Shown here in pieces: positions 42,840 to 54,060 of a DNA stretch of 64,000 bases. A program made the position numbers and the translations under genes. Origin of the DNA: Anaeramoeba flamelloides. Lineage: Eukaryota; Metamonada; Anaeramoebidae. Position 1 is the stretch's first letter. Every line of letters begins with the position of its first letter. The notes beneath the pieces are model-generated. The model made no database searches and was not told the DNA's origin. It saw only the letters and a program-made list of their open reading frames with translations. The stretch is from assembly GCA_027625915.1 (NCBI GenBank), contig JANTQA010000016.1:1493001-1557000 (forward strand). The letters are read 5' to 3'.

Positions 42840-44700
42840 CCTTGAATTTATTTTCTTTTTCTCAAGAATCAAGAAAATTATTAAGTACAAATTATTTTTA
42901 ATCTCTCAAATAATAAACAAAGAAACTAATTAAATTTCTTTTTTGGTTTTTTTTAAAAAAATAAGAATTGTTTTTTAATACAGCCATTTTAAAAAAGTTT
43001 TCACTTTTTCAACACTTTTTCTATAAATTTTCTTATATAAAATTTTTTTGAGGTTTTGTATTTTAAAAAAGTGAAAACTTTTTCAGAATTAGAACTGTAA
43101 GAAAGTTTTCTGTTTTAAAAAAATAATGATCAACCTTTAAATTTGTTATAGGTTTTGTAATGTGAAGATAAGAACTTTTTTGAAAAACAGTCCACACTTT
43201 ATTAAATTGAAAATTTTAAAAAAATTTTAATTCTTAGAATCCGAAAAAAAAAAAAGAAGTCCTCCCATTTTTAAAATGGATGAATTTCCTTCTTAATTTT
43301 TAATTCAAAAATTGAATATAATGAAAAATTAAATTTTATATTTTGATTCTAAAATAAGATAATTTATAAACACAGTACTCAAATTTATTACAAATTGCTG
43401 GTGGGTTTTCTATTGATTAGATTATTATTTTTGTTATTGTTTTTTTTTTTTTTTTTGCTTAGTTCCAAATACAAACCAGCGTTTAATAAATCTATTTTTT
43501 TCACAAATTTACTCTTTCAGTGTCATTTCGTACATGGGTTGATTAGCAGAAAATGAAAAATTCAAATTTTTAATTTAAGAATCAATTAATTTGGGGTTGT
43601 TTAGAAATAACCTAAATAATAAACACCGGGTATAATTGGTAATAATACAATATATACTTTAACTAACTTGTAATATCTAAAATGTAATAAGATTGTAAAA
43701 AAATTTTTTTGGCCCTACATCAATAATGCTACTCATATAATTATTTTAAATTTTATTTAGAAAATTAAAATCGTAAACAATAAGATTTATAGAAAATTAT
43801 CAACAGTGTGGTCTTTAATTACATTATTAAACTCTAATTTAGCATTTGGTATCTTAAAATTATTCACTTTTTCAGAAGTTTTTTTATTTTATTTTTTTTT
43901 TGGGGTGGGCAGTTCTAATAGAAATAGTTTTATTTGTGGAATTATTCAAATTAAGACCCTTTACAGAAGTTGAAAGGGTTATATTAATTTGTGGGGAGTG
44001 GTGGATTCTAATACATGTGCATTCGTTCCAATGAAAAAACTGAGAACCGAGATCACTATATATATATATATATATATATTGAATATATGGATTTTTTGTA
44101 ATAAAATAATAATAACTCTATGAAATGTGATAATTTCCCATATATCAATATTATTCTTCATCCAGGCTTTGTAGTTAATGTGTATTTTAAATCAAAAAAA
44201 AAAAATAAATTAATTGATTTTAATCGGAGTTCTCAAAATTGTTTCATTTTTGTAATTTTTTGAATCACAAATATTTTAAATTGGAATTATCCAATTTTAA
44301 AAATCTAATGTGATCAATTTTTTATCAACCTTTTCTAGTTTTTAAAGTTCATTTAAGAAGTATTTTTCAAAATAATCAAAAAATATTTTATTGATTTTAT
44401 TGTTATTATTATTATTATTTAAGAAGTGTAAATTACAATCTAGATGTCCATAGGTTTTAATTTCCTTTCAAAAATTTAAGTTAAAAAATATAGATTTTAC
44501 AATTATTAATAAACGTAAATAATTTCAAACTGTTTTGGTTAAAAATTAATCCATTAAAATTTATTTACTTTCAATTTAAGGAACTAATAACTATTAAAAT
44601 AAAAAAGAAGATTCTTTTGATTTTATTTCAAAAAAAAAATTTTTCTTATAGGGATAAATATATAAAAAAAAAACACCAAGATTGACGAAAAGATGATTAA
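42840..44700. other. gene-free spacer
   Basis: Contains a small hairpin at about 42985-43085 (AAAAAAGTTTTCACTTTTT against AAAAAGTGAAAACTTTTT) and (TA) repeats at 44057-44079. No supported gene. Confidence 0.45.
44057..44079. repeat. TA microsatellite
   Basis: About eleven TA units. Confidence 0.9.
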
Positions 44701-44716
44701 AACCAAATATTAAGAA

Positions 44717-44881
44717 CACTGCAAAAAAAATCAGGTGAATGTTACAAAGCTTATCACTTTCGAAACGTATTTCCCTTTAAAAGTGTTGGAAAATGTTTGA
44801 AAGGTTTGTACATTGTCTGAAAGTGTTTAAAAATTTGAAAGGGCTGAACACTTGATTTATCCATGATATTTTTTTGTAGTG
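44717..44881. mobile_element. CACTG/CACTA-ended MITE (165 bp)
   Basis: Starts CACTGCAAAAAAAATCA and ends with the inverse (rc CACTACAAAAAAATATCA). AAGAA directly abuts both ends (44712-44716 and 44882-44886), a plausible 5-bp target duplication. CACTA ends suggest a CMC/EnSpm-type element (expected 2-3 bp duplication); a 5-bp duplication would fit Transib better. A related start, CACTACAAAAATTGGCAGC, occurs near 63781. Single copy here. Confidence 0.65.
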
Positions 44882-45099
44882 AAGAAAAACTACAAATATT
44901 GATTTTTTTGTGAAAGATCAAATTCTTTTTAAAACTTTAAAAAAAATATTATTAATTATTAAATTTTGAGAATTGTGATTTTAATGAAAAACCAAATTTA
45001 AACGAGAAATAAATTGAGGTGAATCATTAAAATAAAAAAAGAATGGTTTGATTCCATAGAATCATAAAAGGGGTAATTTGGGATTTTTTTAAAAAAGAA

Positions 45100-45700
45100 T
45101 TAAAATGTGAACTCTGATTTTAATCTTTGAGCAACGATCCCTGAACTTTACCAATATTACTGGATAGTCTTTGTAGTTTCGTTTGTGAATTTATTTGGAA
45201 CATGTGTCCTTAAGGACTACGTTTTCAGGTTAAAACAGTGAAATAATGTATAAAAACACCCTTGGAAGGGTTTTGTAATCTCAGTAATATTTACACGCTG
45301 AGAAATTCTTTGAGAAAAAAAGAGAAATTTTCACAATTTTAACAATTTTCCCAATTTCGCCCTTGTAAGATCATGTCCAAATTTTGATTTTTATATTTCA
45401 GAATTTCCATTTCAACTTTCTGAACTTACAATAATTCCTCTGGTTGTTCTACAAATTTTTTACATTGTCTTTTAAAAGTTTGAAATCTTCTCAAATTTGA
45501 ACTTGTACTTGAAAATCACCAAAATCCATTTTTTTGCAATTATTTTTTTTGTTATTTTCAATTTTCCTTTTCATTGAAAAAGGTTGTAAAAAAGCACTAC
45601 TGAAAAGGTAAAGATGACTAAAATTGTGTTTTTTTTTTATCCAATTTCTACAGAATGAAAATTCTTTTTTAGAAGTGAAAGTGAAATAGCACAATAACCC
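45100..45700 (-). other. coding-like region, unrecognised
   Basis: Minus-strand readings include QKVEMEILKYKNQNLDMILQ (about 45425-45362), GHMFQINSQTKLQRLSSNIG (about 45210-45145) and MKRKIENNKKNNCKKMDFGD (about 45580-45518), interrupted by stops. This could be a small multi-exon gene, but I could not build a consistent splice model. A decayed gene is as likely. Confidence 0.2.
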
Positions 45701-45834
45701 AATACTCTCAAGGGTGGGAACGTGGTCCTTAATGATTATTAAATGAAAATTCAGATAATTATTAATGACAACTAAAATGGTGGTGTGTCTTCAATATTTC
45801 ATAAACTCACATTTAATTTTTTAAAAATTTTACT

Positions 45835-46306
45835 TATTGTTGAGAGAAAAATGTTGGAAACAGAAAAATGGTTGGGCACCATTTATAATTGGGAACATTA
45901 GTAAAATTTCAAATCAAATCCTATTGATAACAAGGTGAATTTTATATAAATCCAGTTTTAAATGTGTTACAAGTTCATTAATCTGGGGTGTGTGTAGAAT
46001 ACTCATTTGAATGGTGGTTGTTAACTAAAGTAGATGATGCTATTTTAATAAAAATCCAAGTTTTAGTAAAGTTTACTATTAATTCTGAAAATGGTAATTT
46101 TTAAACTTGCTTTTGATTATATGAGATAAGGTTTTGAAAAAGTAGAATTACACTAATCGTTATTCTAATAAGTAGATTATTGTTATTTTCTTTTAGTTAT
46201 TTCACAAACAATTGAAATTAAAAATCATTTTCAGGTTCTATTAATGTTCAAAATTAAAATTGCATATCCAACTATTTTTCTCTGTCCAACATTTTTCTCT
46301 CAATAG
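45835..46306. mobile_element. terminal-inverted-repeat element, about 470 bp
   Basis: The left end TTGAGAGAAAAATGTTGGAA, then AGAAAAATGGTTGG, is matched inverted at the right end (rc TTGAGAGAAAAATGTTGGAC, then AGAGAAAAATAGTTGG). Next inward, GGGAACATTAGTA is inverted as TTAATGTTC. Internal sequence parallels 26360-26800. It belongs to the same broad family as 9854-10308 and 59164-59702 but has different outermost ends. No coding capacity. Confidence 0.75.
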
Positions 46307-46751
46307 TTATATTTCGTTTTAAAGTTTGAACAAGATTTAAATTAAACATTTCCAGATGAAATATTTTGAGGTGGTTCCAAAGATCAGCCTTGGTTGGAAA
46401 ACGACTTTGGTATTTCTCATTTTGGGAAAAAGGTGGTTAAGTAAATGACGATCAAAAATCAAAATTGATCAAACAATAATTAAACAATTTGTTTAGTGAT
46501 TATTTGGTGGTTTGTTCTCAAAAAAATTTCAACAACAAAAGGAATATTTCTTTTAAATTTAAGAAAAAATCAACAAACAAAAAAGTGTGTATTTAATTGT
46601 TTTTTTTTTTTTTATTTTAAAAAAGAATTGTTTTCTTTTCTTATTTCAATTTTAATCTTTGTTTTTTTTTTTTTTTTTTTCAAACTCTAGAAAAAAATAA
46701 AAAAACAAAAAAAGACTGTTGGTTAAAAATAACAATAAAATAACAAGGATT

Positions 46752-47048
46752 TTAGTTGTACTCTTTCTCTTCCATTTCAAAGTCAATGTCTGGAATATAA
46801 TTTTCTGGCATTTTTGATGAAGAAACATTTTTATAAACAAGCGACATCATTTTGTTCATAAAGCCTTGGAAATATTCCAGTTGTTCAGATAAGGTATTTA
46901 TTTCTGACTTTAAGGCACTTTCTTTGATTCTAAACCCTGTATTTTCGCTTTCAAGTTCTTCAACACGCCCCTCAAGTGTGTGCATGCATTCCTTTTGTTT
47001 TGTTCGATAATTTTTGGATTGCTTATTTGTTCGATTTCTGTTGCTCAT
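46752..47048 (-). CDS. small bZIP transcription factor
   Basis: Intronless, 98 aa, ATG at 47048-47046. The basic region is at residues 3-20 (NRNRTNKQSKNYRTKQKE) followed directly by a leucine zipper with perfect heptad spacing: L25, L32, F39, L46, L53, F60. The family rule N-x7-R-x9-L is met for R15 and L25, but the invariant Asn position (residue 7) is Thr; Asn8 is next to it. Tyr14 replaces the usual Cys/Ser before the Arg. The fork KKEC..LEGRVEELESEN resembles CREB/ATF basic-zipper junctions. The C-terminal 30 residues are acidic (IDFEMEEKE) and may activate transcription. Expected to dimerise and bind DNA in the nucleus; with the Asn changed, its target preference may be altered. The T-rich 3' flank lacks a clear AATAAA. 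Confidence 0.85.
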   Translation of the reverse strand: MSNRNRTNKQSKNYRTKQKECMHTLEGRVEELESENTGFRIKESALKSEINTLSEQLEYFQGFMNKMMSLVYKNVSSSKMPENYIPDIDFEMEEKEYN

Positions 47049-47049
47049 T

Positions 47050-48955
47050 ATATGTATGTGGTGTGGTTTAGTGGTTGTCTTTTTTTTAAAAAAATAAATT
47101 ATGTAAATTGTTCAAAGCTCAAAAGTAAAAAAATGATTTTGAAATTTCTAACAAAATTAACAAAAAGTCTTAAAAAAATGTAAAAAAAAGTTTTCTTTTG
47201 TGAAAATTTCGTAATTTCTCAGAATTGTTACCAATTAAGACATACGATCTGTTGTTCTCATTTTTTCAGAAAGGATTTCCATTTTTCTTTGTTGTTTTTT
47301 TTTTAGCTTTTACAAAGTATAATTTGGAATAATAAGGAACTTGAAATGATCAAATATGATTCTTTTGTGTTTTAATACTTCAACTCTTTTTATAAAAAAA
47401 GATTTTGATTTATATTTTGATCGATGAAATCAATTTTTGTGTTTTTTTTTGTATCAATTTTGAAAAAAATGTAAAAATTATACCAAGAATTACAAATCGT
47501 GTTTGTTCTTTAAATTCGAGTTTATAAAGCATACACGCAAACTTTGTGTCAAAAAGATTCCTTGAATTTTGGTTTCAGAGAATTAATTTGGATAAAAACA
47601 AAATTAAAGACAACACTTTATGAAAAAAATTAATTCCATTTTTGATAACAAATACAAGAAGTTGTTTGAAACTTGGTGTTGGTAATTTCTAAGGTTAACC
47701 AAATAAATGTAGCCAAGTAATTTTTATTTATATTTTTAATTTGAAAAAACTATTTGCAGTTCACTCAAGATTGTCGGAATTTTTTCAAAGAAATTATAAC
47801 GACCCACCCCCCAAAAAAGTGTTCAAATAGAAAACAATTGTCAATTGGATGTGAATTGTAAAAAGGTAGTGAAAAGGATATTTTTTTCTTGAATTTTTTT
47901 AATTATTTTTCATTGATCAATCAAGATACCTGAAATTGAAATTCCTCAAACTGAATTAATAAACCTGGTTTAAACACAAAAGCGATTTCATACGAATGGG
48001 AAATACATAGTAACAAAAAATCCAAGCAAATTCACTTTTACTAATGTTTACCTTGACTATTATTTTCCAATTAAAAAATGAAAATTTTTAGTTCACATCC
48101 CAAAATTTTTTTCTACCTTATAAGTCGAAGAAAACCCAAGATCTTAACCAATCTTTTAGAAACGATATTTTTAGATATTGAATTAAACAACATAGTGAAC
48201 TCAAAGACAAAATTTTCACTCTGTTAATTTGATTGAACAAGTAATAATTAATAAACAATTTGGAGCTTGGAAGAAAAATTCTTATTAATTAATTGGAAAA
48301 TAACAGTAAATAACAATTAGGAAGTTGGATGAGGCTAAATATCTGAGAAATTCAATTAAATGTTGGTTTAGTATGTTGTTTTGAATCCAATTTTTATTCT
48401 AATAATCAAGATCTAATTTGGACTTGGTAGTGGTTTTACAATGAAGGAAAAACTATTTTAAAAAATTTTAAAAAATGAGAACTTTTTCTAGTGTTTTGAC
48501 TTAAAATTGATTTGATTTTTTGTTCAAGAATCGAAAAATGAATTTTAATATTTCTACCAATTAGTCTTTTTATGCTGGTGGTTTTTTTTTTGTTTTTTTA
48601 AGTCTGTGGCGTGCTTATCAAAAAAAGATAAAAATAATTATTATATATTGGTGTGAAAAAATAAAATTGAAAATTTTGTCTGATATAAAACTAAAACATA
48701 AATCAAAATTTCATCATTACATTCTGGATAAATTTTTTTACATATTCTGGGATTATATATAAACTAAAGAAAGAAATAAAATAGGGTAAGGAAAAATAAC
48801 CCTGAAGGCTTAAAAAAACAATTGGTAATATGAGTAGATTATTTTTTCCTTGATTTTTTTTCGACTTAACAACAATAAAAAAAAAAAAAAAAATAGGTGT
48901 TTATATCTCTGGGGTGTGCATTAAAAAAATTTTATTTTCGATACTTATTTGGTTA
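47050..48955. other. gene-free spacer upstream of the bZIP gene
   Basis: No supported gene or repeat family. The promoter of the bZIP gene should lie in the first few hundred bases. Confidence 0.4.
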
Positions 48956-48962
48956 ATTAGAA

Positions 48963-48974
48963 CCCCCCCCCTAA

Positions 48975-49013
<39 letters not shown>
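48963..49013. repeat. C9 tract followed by (AAT)13
   Basis: C9 at 48963-48971, then thirteen AAT units at 48975-49013. Confidence 0.95.
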
Positions 49014-49014
<1 letters not shown>

Positions 49015-49082
49015 TTGATGTACTAAAGATCATGTACAATATAACCGACATTTCAGAAATAAAATTTCGCTTAATTATTGTA

Positions 49083-49301
49083 CTATTAATCATAAAATAA
49101 AAAGATAAAAAATTTCATTTAGCTTTCCTAAATAATCACATACCAAGAAAAAAAAAATCATCAAAATCTCCAATTATTAAAAGGAAATTAATAATTTAAA
49201 TTGAATCAAGATATAAAAATTTGAAATTTTATTGAATTTTAAAACCTTTTTTTTTGAAAAGCTGAATGAAAATTTTGTTCAATTCATTTTGCGCGAAATA
49301 G
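49083..49301. mobile_element. TA-flanked MITE, copy 3 (219 bp)
   Basis: Flanked by TA at 49081-49082 and 49302-49303. Left end CTATTAATCATAAAATAAA; right end inverse (rc CTATTTCGCGCAAAATGAA). Shares AATTTCATTnAGCTTTCC near the ends with copies 1 and 2. Confidence 0.88.
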
Positions 49302-49556
49302 TATTTAATCCTAAAAATAGGTAATATTTTATCAAAACTCCAAAGCCAAGAAAATAAGTCAATTTTTCCTTTAAAAATCTTGGTAAAAATGATTTCTAGT
49401 TTAATATTATTTTTCATATATCCACTTTAATAGGGAATAACTTACAGATTAAAAAAATTTAGCTCTTATCTAATAAAACAAAAAAAAAAAAAAAAAAATA
49501 TTAATGATTAATATCATCATAACAAAGGATTTTCGGATATTTAAATGAATTATAAT

Positions 49557-49566
49557 GGGGGGGGGG
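49557..49566. repeat. G10 tract
   Basis: Ten consecutive G, directly before a palindromic array. Confidence 0.95.
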
Positions 49567-49599
49567 TGGTTCTAAATATCTTTGTATTATTTTAAACAC

Positions 49600-50630
49600 G
49601 GATAAAGAATTTAGAATTGTCCACGGTTTTCAGTGATTCAAAGGAATTAATAAAATATAATATTTTACTCTATCCAGTTAAACATAGAAAAAACTATCAG
49701 AAATATCCAAGTTTTACCAGGATTCAAAAGAATCTAAGAAAATATCTTCTATTTACCAAATTCTTTTGAAATCCGGAAAAAGGAAATAAAAATGCCTTCA
49801 TATATGAGAGTACCATGTAGTATTTCGTTTTTTTTTTTTTCATTTCAATAAGAAAAAAAAAAAAACAACGAAAACATTTTTTCAAATTCTAAACAGCGCC
49901 CAGGTTTTCCAAATTTGAAAGAATATAGTAAATGCTTTGGTTTTTCTCAATTCTTTTAAATCCCGGAAAATTGGGCAGCATTTTTTTAACTATTGAAATA
50001 AACTGAAATTTTCTTAAATTTTTCAGTTCGTTTCAAAAATTCAAATTAAACTGAATAAAGTGTCCATAAATTTCCGTGGAACATTGAGGTTTTTTTTAAT
50101 TTAAGAAATTTACTTTTTATTTCTTGATATATAAAAAAAACAAAGAGATAATTTTCTAGGGTTTTCTTTTTTAGCTGTAAAATCCATCAATTTTTGTTAG
50201 GTTTTTTTGAGTTTTCTATTTATTTGGAAAATCAATAGATTTTCGTTAGGTTTTTTTGAGTTTTCTATTTATTTAGAAAATCAATAGAAAACCTTAAAAA
50301 AAAACGAGAACGATTTTCGAAATAAAATACAAAACCTCAAAAAAAACCAGAAAACTTCAGAAATAAAATAGAAAACCTCTAAAAAACCAGAAAACTTCAC
50401 AAATAAACCGAAATAGGCACGACAATATAAAGGCCCTTTCCTCAATTCATAAGAATTGAAAAAAACCAAATCTTTTACTCTCTTCTTTCAAATTCTAGAA
50501 AACCTAACCAAAATCTGCACTTTTTTTTTTTTTTATTTTTTTACTTTATGAAATAAACCGAAAAGTTATGGAAATTTTCTGTTTATTACAAAAATTAAAA
50601 AAAGCTAACCAAAAATCAAAAACAAAAATA
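49600..50630. repeat. large palindromic repeat array
   Basis: Contains at least three diverged copies of the 75-bp palindrome (about 49710-49785, 49905-49975 and 50440-50510, for example CCAGGTTTTCCAAATTTGAA with inverse ...CCCGGAAAATTGGGC). Between 50150 and 50420 there are inverted and direct repeats: TTTTCTATTTATTTGGAAAA, GGTTTTTTTGAGTTTTCTAT twice, and AAAACCTC/ACCAGAAAACTTCA units three times. The minus frame at 50281-50469 is simply these units translated. Same vocabulary as 1966-2282 and 38955-39440. Confidence 0.65.
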
Positions 50631-50639
50631 TTTTTTTCA

Positions 50640-51330
50640 ATTCAAAGGTACATATTATTCTTAGAATTTTAAAATGTTTTTATTTTCAATTTATGTTATA
50701 TCTTTCTTCGGTTTAATTTGAATTTTGAAAGAGGTTCAAATAACCCACAAAATATTAAGAAGAATTTACAAATTTTTTTACTATTAAATTTATATAAATT
50801 TTACTGGAAAATTGGATTTTCTAACTTAAATTGTATGATATCTTGAAAAATAATTTTTGATCAAAGATCTTTCATTAACCAATATTGTTTATGATATTTA
50901 TTAAATAATACATAGGAAAAAATTTTCATTCCAGTTTTTTTAAATTTTTTTAACATTTAAAGTCTTATTAAAACTAAAAAAAAACCCAAACATTTTAGAT
51001 TATTTATATCCACCGAGGAAATACAAAATGACGTTCTTTTTGTCAAATTGTGATTTTTTTATAATTCTTTATTATTATTATTATTATTTTGGAAAGAGAC
51101 AATAAAGTTTTTTCAATATTGTTTTCTAATGAGAAATATACAAGAATTTATTAAAAAGTGTAAAATTGTAAAATATTATTTATAATTATTTTATTTATTA
51201 AGAAAAATGAACAATAACAAAATTATCACACTGTAATAAAAACGAGAAGAAGTAAAATAATTAACTTTTTAATATAACACAATAATAAAGAATAATTTAA
51301 ATAGCCAAACTAAAAAACTATCGTCTGTGA
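50640..51330. other. gene-free A+T-rich spacer
   Basis: Nothing recognised. Confidence 0.4.
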
Positions 51331-51334
51331 ATAC

Positions 51335-51540
51335 ATTTTCCAGGATTTTAAGGAATTAGTCAATTTTTTGTATTTTATCTATTCAGTTGGATAATAGAAA
51401 AATGTTCTTATATGTTTTGAATTTTTTGTACATTTGGAAAATATATTGATTTTATAGATAAAATAGAAAACCCCAAGAAACCTACCTTTGGCCACTTTTT
51501 GTACTTGTAGAAATTAAAAAATAAAAAATAAACAAAAAAA
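51335..51540. repeat. palindromic repeat, diverged copy
   Basis: CATTTTCCAGGATTTTAAGG with an imperfect inverse at 51383-51412, followed by further ATAGAAAACCCCAAGAAACC-type units as in the arrays. Confidence 0.45.
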
Positions 51541-51914
51541 CCACATAATTCGTAATACAACACTTAGCCCCAATACAATTAATTCAACTTCTCAGGATTT
51601 TATAGGGGGTGTAAAAAAGTACCTTGAAAATATATTTTCAATAGAATTATTTTTTTATTAAACTCGAAAAATATTTGAGTAAACTGTATATCCAAAAAGA
51701 TATTTTTAAAAATAAAAAAATAAAAAAAATAAAAATAAAACAAATTAATTTCTGGCGTTAACTGTCTTATATTTGTTTACAAATGTACATCCAAAAATGA
51801 AGAAGATTCTAATCAATTTCTACCGATTACTCACTCTCGGAAATCTACGTATTTAACAATTTAAATATAAAAAAAAAATAATGAAAACAAAAGAAAATGT
51901 ATTGTATCTAAACT

Positions 51915-52605
51915 ATTTTTCAAACAAAAGGGCACACCTCTCAAATCATCAATACCATCGAATTTGATTGTTAATAAGATAATTCCTTATTGGTGATTTT
52001 GATTTGAATTATTCATTTTTTCATTTTTTCATTTTTTGATATTTTCGGATATTGAACAGTTGGAAAATGAAAAAGCAAGATAAGAAGAAACCAATTTGGA
52101 AATAATCTACCTGTGTATAAATGGAAACAGTTTAAGTTTGATTTCGAATGAGCTAGAAATAGGAATTAAGAAAGGCCATTATTCGATTGATGCATGGAAC
52201 AAAGAAAAGAGAAATAAAGAAAAAACATTCCAACAAAATACCCAGATGAATTGTGGCTTTATCTGGAATATGAGACTTTAAAGAACAAAAGTTTGATATG
52301 TAAAGAATTATCAATAAAATCTTGAGAACTTTTTCCCAATTCACCGTGTTCAAAGGTTTTTATTGGTTTTATAATTTTTTTCATTACAATTTACAAAACG
52401 AGATTTCTCATTTCAAATAAAAGGGCACACCAATTTTTAAAATATTTATTTTTAATTTTTATTGATTTGTTTTAATGAGTTTTAAAGATCCAGTTGAGTG
52501 TTTTTTTATGTTTTAAAGCGTTTCTTAGATTTTAGAATGATACTACAATTAATTTGATTCATTTATGAATAATTCTTAAAATTTTTTGTGCCCTTTTATT
52601 TGAAA
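51915..52605 (+). mobile_element. decayed DNA transposon with HTH remnant and nested MITE-like end
   Basis: The left terminus TTTCAAACAAAAGGGCACAC (51918) is inverted at the right terminus (GTGCCCTTTTATTTGAAA, 52588-52605). A third, direct-orientation copy of the terminus at 52411 makes 52411-52605 a 195-bp MITE-like unit. Between them, 52040-52340 shows remnants of a helix-turn-helix transposase N-terminus: IIYLCINGNSLSLISNELEI in one frame and, after a frame change, KYPDELWLYLEYETLKNKSL and ICKELSIKS in another. Pogo/Tc1-like transposases have two such HTH motifs. No DDE core is present. Confidence 0.65.
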
Positions 52606-52619
52606 AAGAGTTTATATAA

Positions 52620-53965
52620 CAACCCCCAGTCCATGTTTCAATAACCCTGAATACATTACTCTATAATCAGTAAAGTGATATTTTTAAAACTGATTTTAAA
52701 AAAATTCATATAAAGTTATACATTAACTGATTAAGAAATAAAATCATGGTCTTTGATATTTTATAGAAAATGTATTCTTTTCTTTCAATAGATATAAATA
52801 ATACTGAAATAAAAACAATAATTATAAATACAGTAAAATTTAATCAAATTGAAAAAAAAAAAACATAACATATAGAAATTGAAAAATAAAGTGAATTTTT
52901 GATATTTGTGTTTAAACGAAAAATAAACGGCTTAAAACTTGTAGAGATAAATTAAATTGTGACGAATTCCCTCTTATAACGGGATCTTCTCAACACTTCC
53001 TCAATTCTGTAGTTAATTTTTTTTTTTTGAAACGTCGTATCTGATATGAAATATTTTAAACTCTATTCCTACCAATATGTTATTATTTTTAAAAGTTTAA
53101 CCAACCCACCACTCCATTTTTTCAAAAAAGATCAAAATTTAAAATATAAAGTAAATTCCAAATAGAAAAACATTTACTTTCAAAAAATGAGAGAAACATA
53201 TTGTCTTTGAAGGGAAATTGTAAATGTGTACTTTAAAAATAAAACCACAGTGTAATAAATAACTTAGTCTAAAAAATGAATTCAATTATCAAAATAATAT
53301 TTTTAAACTTGGAATTAAAATAAACTGCCTTTATTCAGCCAATTTTTTCTAATATTTTTTTTTTATTTTTTTTTGCTTTTTTTTTTAAAGATCAAAGAAA
53401 AGAAACCAACTAAAATTACTAAAATTAAAAATTTTCAAAAATTATTTTATTAAAGCCTGGTAGAATTTTTTAAACTTATAACACAAAGAGACACTTTTAA
53501 AGATTACACTCCTAGAGTAATATCCAATAATGTAATCTTATGCTTTTTAGGTGTGTTGGTAATAACCAATATATAACAAATATCAATAAGCTCCATCCAA
53601 AAATGTGGGGCAAAAAAATATCCATCAATATAAGAATAAATTCTTTATTCAGTTATTAAACTCAAAACTTTAGACAAAAAAACACGAAGCCATTAATAAT
53701 AATAAAACTCTTGATTAAAATTTGTGTTTATTGATCAAAGTTCGAAGAATAAAAAATAAAAATAAAAAAAAAAATTGCCCCTAATTTTTGGAAAAATATC
53801 CAAAATTAGTAATGTCTATTTAGCAATCTTTAGTTCGATCTTTTTTTCAATTTTTTTTTTTGATAATGTGTAAAATCATACTTTAATATATTTTTGATTT
53901 GATCTTTAGATTTTTTGTTTTTCATTTGATCATTAACTTTTTGTTTTTCCCATTAACTTTTTTTG

Positions 53966-53997
<32 letters not shown>

Positions 53998-54060
53998 ATT
54001 TAAAAAAAGCAAACTGAATGAATGAAAAAAAAAAAAAAAACCTTTTTATTTTTTTTTTTT
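52620..54060. other. gene-free spacer
   Basis: Very A+T-rich, with long T and A tracts at 53940-54065. A 37-codon hydrophobic frame on the minus strand (53625-53512) is noted under rejected items. Confidence 0.4.

Noticed and set aside
50281-50469. 62-codon minus-strand frame with repeating Phe-Trp-Phe words
   Set aside because: Translation of short direct repeats within the palindromic array.
53512-53625. 37-codon hydrophobic minus-strand frame resembling a mitochondrial ATP8-like peptide
   Set aside because: Frames this short are expected by chance here, and no other mitochondrial-like sequence surrounds it.
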